Shown here: piece by piece, positions 24,301 through 34,666 of the stretch
Position numbering within the stretch: position 1 is the stretch's first letter
How the letters are laid out: each line of letters opens with the position of its first letter
Source: Phytoseiulus persimilis
Taxonomy: Eukaryota; Arthropoda; Arachnida; Mesostigmata; Phytoseiidae
Direction: 5' to 3'
Length of the DNA: 64,000 nt
Assembly (NCBI GenBank): GCA_037576195.1
Contig: CM075102.1
Span: 40,730,745-40,794,744, forward strand
Translations under genes and position numbers: made by a program
Notes under the pieces: model-generated
The model's input: only the letters and a program-made list of their open reading frames with translations
What the model was told of the DNA's origin: nothing
Database searches by the model: none

Positions 24301-27205
24301 AAACAGAAACTAGAGGTCGCTGTCACAATATGACACAGAAGACTCGCTCGTTGCTTGGCACAGCCTTGAGGCAATTACGGCGCTCGTTGCCTTATGGTCG
24401 CATTCGATTCCAAATTTAGCAGCCATCAATCGCTTATCATGTGACTAAAAGCTGGATAGAAGGCGAGTTCTTTCAGAACTAAAGTGATCAGAATGCATTT
24501 CCAGTCGAATATTCCTCCAGTCCCGAGGGTATCCTCGCGAGAGACTCTTGACAAAAATACAGCGTATTCAAAGAGGACAACGCCCCCTGCTTCTTTTGCC
24601 GGGAAGAACTTCCATCCAAATTTTCCTTCAGATACATATCCACGAGGAGAGCATATCCTCGAGTCCGAAAGACCTGCGATTTTCCGATGACTGATGCGAG
24701 ACAGCAACTTGAGAGCGCTCGCTGAGCCTGTCTTCCCTCGCACGAATCCTTGCATGGATCACGGGATCGGGGTCCGAGCATCCGGAGCATTGATCTCAGG
24801 TCTTCATCTTTTGTTGTCGGACTTGTTCGGGGTCCACTGCTTCTCAAAGTATAACATGACTCGGATATAGCATCGTTGGCTGCAGTTGAATGCACGCAAC
24901 TAACTTTCTCCGATTGAGTTTGCATGGCTTCGAAGCATCGGTTGCCTCGAAACTTTTGACGGACACGTTTTTTGCTCCGGCTTGCGACCGAAGTTCGGTC
25001 TTTCGAAGGCGAGGCGTTGAGGGATTAATGGATTGTGGTAACGACTGGTTTCTGGAGCCTGGAAGCTTGGTTGCTCACGCAAGGAGACTTCCGAAACATA
25101 TTCTGTCAAACTTCTCAAGGGTCAGAGCAGTTCATAATTATAGCAAGCACCTGGAAGTTCAGGCATTATTCATAAATCGCCATCCATCAATCCATGGATT
25201 CAGGGGTGGATGAATGGATAGATTTATCAATTATGCCTTCTCGCTATGAGAAATGATAGAGTCAGCCATCTGAGACTCATTTGTCCATCTCCTGTTATGG
25301 CTAGATAGGAGGTATAAAGTGACGAACACCTGAACCTGCAGCTATGATTATAAAAATCCGCAAGGCACCGTCTCTACAAAAGCTACGATCGGGTCGAAAC
25401 GTTACTCGGAATTGACTGGTGGCAATAGATGTTCGGGCGCCTACACTGAGCACGAGCGTTGAAGCGTTCGAAGTAGGATAGCAACTGTCCTCATGGCTCC
25501 GAGAATCATCAGCTATTATCGTAATCGAGCGGGGACACAGATCGTGTCGTTGCTGCTACATAGCTGACATACACGGCAACAAGCGCGTAGAGTGACAGAA
25601 AAGCAATGGCGACGAGGTCCTGACTGTCCTGGAGACCCCGGAGGCCGAGTCTATAAATCCGAGACATGGAGGCCTGAAATCATCGATGATGCTTAAACTA
25701 TGCTCACCATGGACCATCTGTCGTCTCCCAATGGACTGCTTCGTCACAAGGGTTTCCATCACTCACAAACTCGACTTCGGAAACAATCTTGGAAAGCTCG
25801 TCTGACTGGAGAAGAGATCTTCGTTCGAGCTTCTCACCTCGAATGTGGTCGTGGAGTGTAAGACGAAATTCTATGGCAGCGCACAATTCTTACGAGCTGG
25901 ACAGCTGCGGTCCAGGCACCGAAACCGATCTGAGTGTTGACCAACAAGCCGCGCGCTTTTTCGCCGTGGTTTCAGCCAGGGTGGGGTGGATGGGGACAAG
26001 TGGCTTCTACCAATGAGCGATTCATGAAAAACGGGCGGGTATAGCGGTGATCGGTGAATGAGCGGCATTCACTGCTCGAGATCATGCGTAGTTTTGTGAG
26101 ATCGCTCGAAGAGATCGTCTCTGCCTTTCTGCTATATCATTGGATGGACCTCGTCTAAGAGGTCCCAATTATTCCGAGTCGGAGGGTGTTCGAACCTCAT
26201 CGAGCATACTCCTATGAATCCGGGTTGGGTAATCGGAGTAACCGAACATCAGGGAATACAATAAATGTAGCGGCTTGAAGTTTTTTTGGGGGCCAGAGCA
26301 CCCCTCCCAAGAAGCGGGTTACCCTTGCCGTCGTTTTCAAAGGCGGCTCCGTAATCGCCCGTAGCCACCGAAGTAGTTCGGGAACGGGAGTTGCGTCACT
26401 GCTATCCGCAGTGAACAGACATTTGCTCAGAACTGAATTTTCTGCTCGATATGAACAGGGTTGTCCCATGTCTCTGCTGATAGCGTTTGTGTCGTTTGTA
26501 CTATTCTTTTGCCACAGGCCACTTCGCAGAGAATATACTTCCAGCGACGGCTTCCATATGTCGATATTTATTCCCGAGAACCATACTATTGTCCAGCTCA
26601 CGTCGATCAGGGTCTAAAGACAGATGCATAGGCTCTCAGGTTTTCGAATTCTCACCAGAATCAGAGCCTTGCGGCCGGCATGTTAGGATGGTATAGATAC
26701 CAAAAGACGCGAGTCCCATTCTTGGCGCTCTCGAAATTCGAGGCTCGAATCAGTGAACGAAACGGAAGGGGTACGATTACCCGCTGTAGTTCAGAATTGC
26801 AGGGGGAGATTTCCTGGAAACTGATCCCCATTGGAGTTGCCCAACGTATTCGATCTAATCAATGTGAAAAAATATTGTATCTGAAGAACGACCATGTGCG
26901 CCGACCCAGTCCTGGACGAGAGTGCTCTTTTGGGCTGGTGCTCCATCCGCTTGGAACAAGTATGGCCGATACGCGGCGGCTTGTCCCATCCACGGTTCCC
27001 AATGATGGAGTCAAGCAAGCGGGCGCACAGGGAGGTGGAGTTGAAAGAGGCGATCAGGGAGTCTTTCGCGACCACTTCCAGCTAACACTTGGAGAGTGCA
27101 TGCCGTAGCTTCCGCAGAAGATTGAAGAAACGCATCGCGACTCTCACAAGCTGTTATTTTTCGTGGCCCTTGTTACCCCGACGTCTTTCCAAGGCGGAAC
27201 ATGAG
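21347..27205. other. Long stretch without a confident gene
   Basis: About 5.9 kb. Opposed open frames of 180 aa (22397-22939, minus) and 136 aa (22470-22880, plus) overlap. Neither has a recognisable domain, and such lengths can occur by chance at this base composition. The missing first exon of the F-box gene may lie near 21480-21560, where GTGAGT donors occur on the minus strand. Confidence 0.4.
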
Positions 27206-27440
27206 ATCAAAACTACCCTAAAATCCCGCAGATAACGAACCTTTTTTTTTTCGATTTTTTCTCGAAGAACCGAGTCAGATAATATCGTTGTTTGCCGAAT
27301 TCGCTATATGATGAGCTCGTTCCCTGACGAGTTCGTCATCTGACAATTTGATTGTCTGATAAGCTCGTTATCTGATCCGTTTTCCTCACAGTAAATCGAA
27401 AAAAAAGGGTTCGTTATCTGCAGGATTTTAGGGTGGTTGA
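27206..27440. mobile_element. Foldback / MITE-like element with about 50-bp inverted repeats
   Basis: The left arm (about 27206-27258) and the reverse complement of the right arm (about 27393-27440) match nearly base for base. They share ACCCTAAAATCC, then GCAGATAACGAACC, a T run and TCGATTT. The arms differ by a few substitutions and small indels. The roughly 135-base middle repeats the motif TCGT(T/C)ATCTG several times on both strands. There is no coding capacity. Most likely a nonautonomous foldback transposon. A long hairpin transcript is possible if the region is transcribed. No clear target duplication was found. Confidence 0.75.
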
Positions 27441-28179
27441 TTTTCCGAGGGAAAAAACTGCCGCTGACTCGATCGGGTTAAAATAATGATCCTCGAAGTT
27501 GGCTTCCCTGAGGAGGCTCAGTTTTTCCCGGTAGGGCTGCATTTAGGGGTTTTCCGTATAGGCTGCTCTTTCTGCGATTCGCGCGTTCGGCAAGCGTCTT
27601 GCAGGCGGGCCCGGATTCTGGTCTGACTCTCGGAATGGTGCATATCTTGAGGTGCTTTCGATAAATAAAAAACGTATTGTCGCGATCGTATAGAATATGA
27701 CCGGAATACAGCGGAACATATTCCATCAAAATGTCGCAGCTCGGAGTTTCACCATGTGCGCACGAGCAGTGTCCGAGTGCCACCACGAAGAGAAGCAGCA
27801 CGTCCGAGTATTCTCGGCACCGGAGTTCCTTGTCAGTCCCCACAGCGATCGATTTTCTACGTTGAAGAATCCAGAAAGTGAACGCTTTCAAGAAACTCCA
27901 CGGGTCCTAGTTGAGGAGTCAACCGAGTTGAGGTTTCGTGATGAAAAAAGATAGGAGAGGCTCAATGCGCAACCGACGGAAATGGAGCTCAGAAGAGAGA
28001 TATGAATTCTAGCAGAAAACGAGGTCCTCTCGGTGACTTTCGACTATCTTCTTTCACAGCCATGTTGCGCTGAGCGTCTGTTGCTCGGGGATTCATATTG
28101 AATTCCAATATGTCCGCAGTTTTTTAGAATGGCCTCAAGTGTGCAGCGCGAAGAGACTTTTCGTCCTCCCTCTGATACG
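27441..28179. other. Intergenic stretch, no gene recognised
   Basis: Short open frames only, with no motif recognised. Confidence 0.4.
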
Positions 28180-28520
28180 TCATAGATTTTGATTCAGAGC
28201 TCCTTTACTTGATGAGACCTTGTGCTGAACTCTTCCACGCCATTGGCTGCATATGCAAGCAGTATCGATGAGGTCAATGATCTTTCGTTGGATTTCGCGC
28301 ATTTGATGCAGGTCTCTTCCGCGCCAAAACTTGTTACGAACAGGTTCTTTCGTGAATGCTTTGGAGCTTGGGTCGAGCTCGAAAATCATGTCTGAGGTCA
28401 GCGTCACTGCTATGGTGATGCCTATGTGAAGCGGTGGGAAGAGCTGGTGGAGACGGGGGATGAATGTTTCCTGCGAAATGAAGTTTTTGAAAATCAGCTT
28501 TGTCTCGAAAGCTTATATAT
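28180..28520 (-). pseudogene. In-frame coding-like continuation of the 28.5-29.2-kb gene
   Basis: Directly past the stop codons of the preceding gene, and in the same frame, runs a block of about 113 codons. It includes TKLIFKNFISQETFIPRLHQ, PPLHIGITIAVTLTSDMIFE and LHQMREIQRKIIDLIDTAC. Residue use is protein-like. Only TGA (28525-28527) and one TAA about 12 bases on separate it from the upstream exon. Reading it as an exon needs a phase-0 donor, and no good one is present. A decayed 3' half, or a missed intron with a weak donor, are both possible. Confidence 0.35.
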
Positions 28521-28524
28521 CCCA

Positions 28525-29156
28525 TCAGGAAAACTTGTACGAGATGATCATATGTATTCCGGCTGCATCAACCTCAATGTCGTCTTCCATCGGAAAATCA
28601 GGATGCCTGAAGTCAACCAGTTTTAAAACTGCGGGCTCGTTGGGGAAGGGTCCGTCGGCTTTTCCAGTGTCCGTGTCACCACTCTTATCCGCCAGAACTC
28701 TTGAAAAATATCGAACTGTAGGATCATCTCAATCGAGCAGGTCCTTGATCAAAAATGAAGAACTGCCCTGTTCACTGCTATACTGGCGGAGTATCGGGGT
28801 GAGCTTGTATTCGGCATGGTACTTCTTTGGCCTCACTTCGTAGCGGTCGATTCTGGTCGCACCTTCGCTCGAAATCCGCATGCGGACGAAAATCCAAAGT
28901 GATAGAGCTCAGGGAGCCTTTGCCCTTTCGAGCCGACTTTCGACATGCACACACCGCAGCTTCCTTGCTTTCGTTCAGAGTCCTCGGCTCCTCCCGAGCA
29001 CTTATCTCCCTTCGAATTTCTATTCTCACGAGCCTCCTTCCGCTCGTTAGTATTTGGCAAACAATCCGAGGAGCTACCTTGCTCCCTCTGAACGAGTCTT
29101 GCGAAAGAGCTCAAACCTTCTGGAAGACAGTGAACCGTGACCGTGGGCTTCGCCAT
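28525..29156 (-). CDS. Unidentified spliced protein, 150 aa as modelled
   Basis: Exons 29078-29156, 28837-29019 and 28525-28715 join in consistent phase (1,1). The first intron is 58 bases with a perfect TACTAAC branch site and donor GTAGCT; the second starts GTGAGG. The product begins MAKPTVTVHCLPEGLSSF and carries a basic, Cys-containing middle (AAVCACRKSARKGKGSL). Its C-terminal part looks strongly coding (LVDFRHPDFPMEDDIEVD) and ends MIISYKFS. I recognise no family. The same frame stays coding-like downstream (next entry) after two stop codons. The true gene may therefore be longer with an intron I did not place, or it may be a pseudogene. Confidence 0.45.
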
Positions 29157-31079
29157 CCTCCCACAAATAATGACAGGCCAAGAAATGACTCTCCTCCCTC
29201 ACAACTCGGCGGGAGTCCCTCTCCCAAGCGTTATCAGACGTTCCAGGAACAAGTATTGACGCAGAACTCCTCGTCATCCACAGATTTTTTTTCGCAACGG
29301 TGATGCTCCAAAGCACGTAGAGAATTGGTTCTGACTTTCCCGCCGACAGGTCTGAGGCAGTCGAGGTAACCTCACGGGCGGCACGAGAACTCGTTGAGTT
29401 ACTGATTCCATATCTCGATGAGCAGCTCGCTAGAAAATATGATTCCGCCCCCACGGCGCCACGAATTACGAGCTTCAAAGTCCACGACCGGACAGAGGTC
29501 TCTGATGATCTCAAGCAGAATTCATTCAATTCTGGAAATATGGAAACGTGTTAGCTTGTGCCCGTATGCTCAAGCAGCATGGGAATTCACGTGAAGATAA
29601 CTGGCACAGCATGAGCCTTTTCTTGGAGGCGGCGACCTGAATTCTCTTGCGGCTTGCTACAGAGAGAAGGACGCGAACATGTGAAGCGCAGCGAGTCTCG
29701 AGGTTCCCTTCGGACGGGGAGTGGAGTTCACACCTCCATACCCTCCCGGCCTTTTGGACCACTCGGCTACGGAACCATGACAAGTGACCTCGTTTCCAAC
29801 CAGCGATCCACATAGAATGATCTCTATCTGAGTCGATTTAAAGAAACGCGTGGAAAAGTTTTCTGGTCTATTTCGTAATCGGAGAAGACTGAACGGAGTT
29901 TTCAGATTCAGCTTTCAGCACCAGAGGATCGTAAAAAGCATCATCCTGTGACCTGGTCTCACCGAGACCTTCGGGTAGGGAGACTGGGAGAGTTCAGGTC
30001 GGCTGGAACCAAGCTCCATCTGCCATAGAATGAGATCTATCAGAACAGGGAGAACCCGCTCGTACCATAGCGAATCACTCTAGGCCTGACGGTGTCGACT
30101 TCACGTACGCGGAGCATCTCGCCTCGAACTTGACTCAGCACGAAAATCGACCACCGGAGCATCGTATACACAAGTGAGAAGGTCCAATCGTTCCCCGCAT
30201 GGAGAACTTTCCTGTCCTCCTCTCTAGAAACCTCGTCCTCCCGATGCGAGGTCGCCGACCTCCGTCTATTCTACCGATACTTCCATGGAAGATGCTCAAC
30301 TGAAATCTCTTCCCTCGTTTCTACCCTTCCTTGTTCCTTTTCCATTATTCACCAATCGTTCTGCTCAGTTTGACTCTACCTTCCCAAGGCTTCCTCCCAA
30401 CAAACTATCTCAAACTATTCCGAGCCTGTGTTCCATAGCACCTTGCAGGTAATGAGCCTTGGGTTTCTTCTAGTGGGCATCCTTACTATGTATAATCCGC
30501 TCCTTCTGTCAGTTTGTCGAGATCGATCTAACAGCACTCCTCTGGGTCCGAGGAGGTGGTTCCGGATCCATCTGAACATACTCTTTGGAGTCTAAGGAGC
30601 TGGTCGCGGAGTCGATCTGACCATGATGACATGTACCAATCAACCCACGAGAAGATAGTTTCAGGAATGATGCTGAACCAAAGAAAGAGCGAGAGAGAGA
30701 GGAAAACGCATTTTTTCTCCTTTTCTTCTTTCACGTGGAGTCTGAGGAAAACCCTTCGGACACCAAGGATGGGGTGACCCCTTTGCCCTGTCAGTGGAGT
30801 GGATCCACTGAAACCTCATATCTCCGCTGTGAGGGACCGGGGACTCAGATTTCCGATCTGTCTATTGCTTCCGGATCCCTCACAGTCGCACTTCACTTGA
30901 TGTCCATGTTCCCTGAGATAGTATGATATAGACTTTATATTATTATAGTATTATACTTTGATTTTCAGGGTTTGGGATGTCTCATGGGAGGCCCTCTCTG
31001 GTCAATATTGCCCTTCCCAGCGCTATTTCCTTCGACATGACTTTTCTGATGAAACTGGAGATTCTTCTCCATTCTTCTT
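29157..31079. other. Intergenic stretch with one coding-like plus-strand frame
   Basis: Around 29200-29553 one plus-strand frame reads ALSDVPGTSIDAELLVIHRF, a TAG, then RAARELVELLIPYLDEQLAR to a stop. It looks protein-like but is broken by the TAG and has no recognised family. The remainder to the retrotransposon fragment holds short palindromes only. Confidence 0.35.
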
Positions 31080-31800
31080 CGCCGCTCATCATTCTCTAGA
31101 TGAGTTCGGGTGTTTCGCTTGCATCAATATTCCCTGTCTCTCTCGCAAAGGCATCACAGTGCAGCAAGGTGTGATCAACGATGTCTTCTTCTCTGGATTG
31201 ACAGTTGACTCAGATTGGTGTTGGAGCTTTCCCAATGCTCGAAAGGTATGCTTGAAAATCTCCATGTCCAGTAAAAGCCTGCGTGGTGTAGTAATCCATG
31301 TCGCCGTTCTTTCGGCGGTACCACTCCTTCACATTCGGAATACATTCGCGAGTCCATCGACCGTTCTTCGCATCGTCCCCTTTCCTCCTTGTTTTGGAAG
31401 TTTCGCTGATGAGGTCGTCATTTCCCCTCTTCTTCCTTGCAGCCCGAATTTCACCTCGTTCTTCAGCAATCAAGGTCCATAGTGTTTTTTTGACTGGGAC
31501 CAGGAGTTCTTCAGTTTATGTTGTCCTGTGAGCCCGGGTTATTCTTATGGCCATGATTCTTTGTGTTGTTTCCAGCAGCCGTCTGTTCTGCTGGGGACGC
31601 GTAGAGTGCGGTGAATTGTGCGGAAGTCGCTAGCATTCTTCGCTGTGCTTCAGTTGCTCCATGCGTTCTGAGGAGAATTCTCTCAATGTCTCTGGATGTC
31701 CTAGTAGCTTTTTGCTTTTCGGCGGCTAGGGTGAGATTATTGATCTGACACCATCTCGAGACAGAGGAAAGTGCCTGTATGCCAGGCACCATGGTTTAAC
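31080..31800 (-). mobile_element. Decayed R1-type non-LTR retrotransposon, 3' part of ORF2
   Basis: The minus strand carries the end of an R1/LOA-like reverse-transcriptase ORF. It shows SRWCQINNLTLAAEK (palm/thumb region), then AQRRMLATSAQFTALYASP, then RIMAIRITRAHRTT (R1 'AYRTVS' region). Next come LIAEERGEIR and RWTRECIPNVKEWYRRK, followed by DYYTTQAFTGHGDFQAYLSS (the R1 'YYLTQ.LTGHG.F..YL' block). The C-terminal Cys-His knuckle (VNC...VDHTLLHC) closes it. Breaks: a frameshift near 31570, TAA at 31516-31518, TGA at 31210-31212 exactly where the first knuckle Cys belongs, and an apparent internal deletion after the palm. Dead copy. The 5' part is absent, as is typical of 5'-truncated insertions. 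Confidence 0.85.
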
Positions 31801-33191
31801 CGCGCGAATCGCGGCTGGTGATCTTCATGAGTCCCACACTCCAGCATTCTTCCGGGTAATGCGCTAATGCATTCTCTCCTCATGGCTCTACAACATTTTC
31901 GCATTCTACTCCTTATCGCACTTCCACTTCTTTCTGTGGATCATGGGGTCGACACTTTGCGCGTCGTTCCATAGAAAGAAAACTTCAGAAATAGCGCTGC
32001 TTCCAGATATTTACATGAGGTATACCTTCGTTCGAAATTTGACGTCACCTCTCCTATTTCTGCCGCAACGCCTCCGCTCCTGGCGCTCTTGATTCTACGT
32101 CCATCCTGAGTCGAGTGTTGAGGCGATCGATGTGGTCGTGGAGCGCGGTTCGCAGATTGGAAGTCGCCTCATGGATGGGAACTCGCTCGAATAATGGGAG
32201 ATGAATCGTGTACGAAGATTCCGGGAACACGGAATCCACTCCTGAACGAACGCAAATGCGGGAAATCAATGGAAAATTTCGAAGTCTCAGCTTCAAAAAA
32301 CGTGTGTGTACGAACCAGATGAGAGATGATGGCTGGCCTACGGGGTCAGGCAACTGTCAGGTGATCTGCCACTAAACCAACGCCTTGGGTGCCACGCTAA
32401 GCTAGCAATCGCGGGTTCGATCCCCGGCCGGGACAACAAAATTCCTCATGTGGTAAAAAGAGGATTCAATATATATCAGAATTAAATCCGAACCATCTTA
32501 AGACCCAAGCTCACCGCCCGCAATGGGATTCGCGAGGCGATAGGGAGTGTTACTGAAGCAATACCGAAAGGTGATACCGGGGCACTTCTGAGAGCTGACT
32601 GAGAGGTTCAGCCGGAAAACAAAAGGTGATCTGCCACAGCGGGCATATTAGAGGTTGAGAATCACATCATTCGTGAGAGAAATATTTGACAGAGATCCCC
32701 TTGATGGGCGGGTAGGCTGATATTACGTGCGGAGACAATCACCAGGAGAATGAGTTAGATTTTCTATCTTGCAATCCCCCATGAATTTTACTTCGGAAAT
32801 CCTAGAATTTTTGTTACAAGGCCTTGGCGCAGACCGTGAGCAACGACTTTCTCGACCTTGCGACGATTCTTGTATGGATCCGAGTTGACGAAGGACCGGA
32901 GCGGAGGATCTCAGTACTTATGTCCCGATCAATTCCCCGACTGAGGATTCGTGCACGGTCTGCAACCTTTTCGGAAGCTACTTCTCACTCGAACTCGACT
33001 CTTCCCCCTCTACGTCTTTCTCATTTTCTCGCTCGTTTCCAGCTCCTCTCCGCTTCGAGCTCTCATCGAACTGCGTCCACTTGATGAGCTCTGCTGAAGT
33101 CCACCGCGTCTGGATGCAGCTGATGATGTTTTCCGACTCGTATTTGAGAGCATCTGATGAATACGAGGCCTGAGGTATCAGCTGATCGCGC
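31801..33191. other. Intergenic stretch with a SINE-like segment
   Basis: Contains the SINE-like sequence at 32359-32637 listed separately. The rest shows only short unassigned frames. Confidence 0.4.
32359..32637. repeat. SINE-like / tRNA-derived sequence between 14-bp direct repeats
   Basis: Two copies of AGGTGATCTGCCAC (32359-32372 and 32624-32637) bracket about 250 bases. Inside, GGTTCGATCCC at 32414-32424 matches the pol III B box on the plus strand. The minus strand across the left repeat reads TGGTTTAGTGGCAG, an A-box-like sequence. No full tRNA folds. The two promoter halves point in opposite directions, so this may be two nested or rearranged SINE pieces rather than one intact element with target duplications. 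Confidence 0.35.
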
Positions 33192-34666
33192 TCACTCCCT
33201 CGCGGCTTCCCGTCGCCTCCAGTATTGAGCTGTCATGGAGAAAGGAATGAAAGATTCTGTCTCGGAAGTCCATCTCCAATACTCAACAAATGTTCGGATA
33301 GAGTCCAAATCTGTATTCACCTCTATCCTCACGTATCGGCACATGCAGCCGCCGGGGAACCAGTAGAAATCGTTGCTGTATTGATTCTTGTTTTGATCAT
33401 CATCGGCAGCCGAGTACAGAACGGAGTAGTGATTTCCAGAGTGAAGTACCCAGAACGGCTCAATCGGATTCTTGTAGAATCGTCCCACCTCTATGTTCCC
33501 TCTGAATTCGTCGATCGTCAAGAACCCAAATTCTGATCGTTCCTTCAAGCCTGGAATTCTAATATTTCAGACGGAATGCCGCGGATCCTCGCATTTGATA
33601 TTGGATCAATTCCGATTCAGATTTCCGTAACGACTTCGATAGATCATGACCTCTGTAAACTAGCTCCTCAATGTAATTATCCCCATCGATGACTCCAGAG
33701 ACGGCTCGTCCTGTCAAGAAGAGATTCACGAGCTCCTGATTGCACTCTGAATTCTCGTCAACCAAGGGCTCGTTGATGTTGAACATTTCTTTCTTGATTT
33801 CATCAATACCTTTGGTGAGAATTATCTGGAAACTTGAAACGTTACCGCGAAGGCTGGCCACGGTCCCATCGCAGTCGGTCGATATGAATCACAAACTCGT
33901 TGCTTCCGGGATGAATTTCTACTACTTAAGGGTTGAAACTTACTGAGCAAGTGTAAGGGACTAGTCCTGCACGCGTTATCTGATCATAATGAGCTTTGAT
34001 TGCTGTGAAAGTCTCGTCTTCTGTTTCAAGCTCCAAGAAGTTCCACTTCTGACCCAAATCTTCGACGACGAGAATTACAGGGTCGTTTTCGCGTTCACTG
34101 CGCGTGTTCCGACGAACTTTCCAAAGTATACTAGCCAGTGCTCTAGCAAATGCACAGCGACGCACTTCGTTCCGATCCTCGGAAGCGTCCATGAGGGTCC
34201 GGCCGCGCAGAAGGTCTTTGAGAATGTAAGCCTAGAGCGGGATGAATTATCTCGAAACGTTGCAATCTCAAGGTGAATGAAATAAACTTTCGGTGGGTCC
34301 TTGCGTTGACAGCGCTCGACCTCGTAATTCAGAGGTTCTCGCGACCCAGCAAATACATTACACATCGTTTGTTCGACAAGATCCCACAATGGGCGATCGT
34401 TTGCCACAAGAGTTCCAGATGAGTGCTCTAGCGCATTCCGGTGGAACCGATTCAGAATCGAGGGATTCGTCTTCGAAACCTACTTGGATCGAAGCGAGAG
34501 CTCCACATGGACCGCCATCGGCCTGCATCAGGGCGAAAAAGGTTGCATCATTACTGTTATCGTGGAACGCAAACTCCTGAGGATACCACGAGCTTCGGAT
34601 GCCTTTGGGGCCAAATAGGACATCCAATGCTTGAATTTTCCGCGCAGCGTCGAGCTCTTTAGACAT
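33192..34666 (-). CDS. MINDY-3/4-family deubiquitinase, four exons
   Basis: Exons 34484-34666, 33944-34231, 33651-33825 and 33192-33550 join in consistent phase (0,0,1) to 334 aa. MINDY enzymes are cysteine proteases that trim ubiquitin chains, K48-linked in the better-studied members. The active-site element is MQADGGPCGALASIQ, with Gln48 and catalytic Cys54, followed by AYILKDLLRGR. Family blocks continue with ILTKGIDEIKKEMFNINEPL and LVNLFLTGRAVSGVIDGDN. FGFLTIDE then leads to VGRFYKNPIEPFWVLHSGNH, where His256 of NHYSVLY is the catalytic histidine. The GGPC form and the LTKGI block fit MINDY-3 (FAM188A) or MINDY-4 better than MINDY-1/2. At 334 aa it is shorter than human MINDY-3 (445) and lacks an obvious EF-hand insert. 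All key residues are present. Confidence 0.88.
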
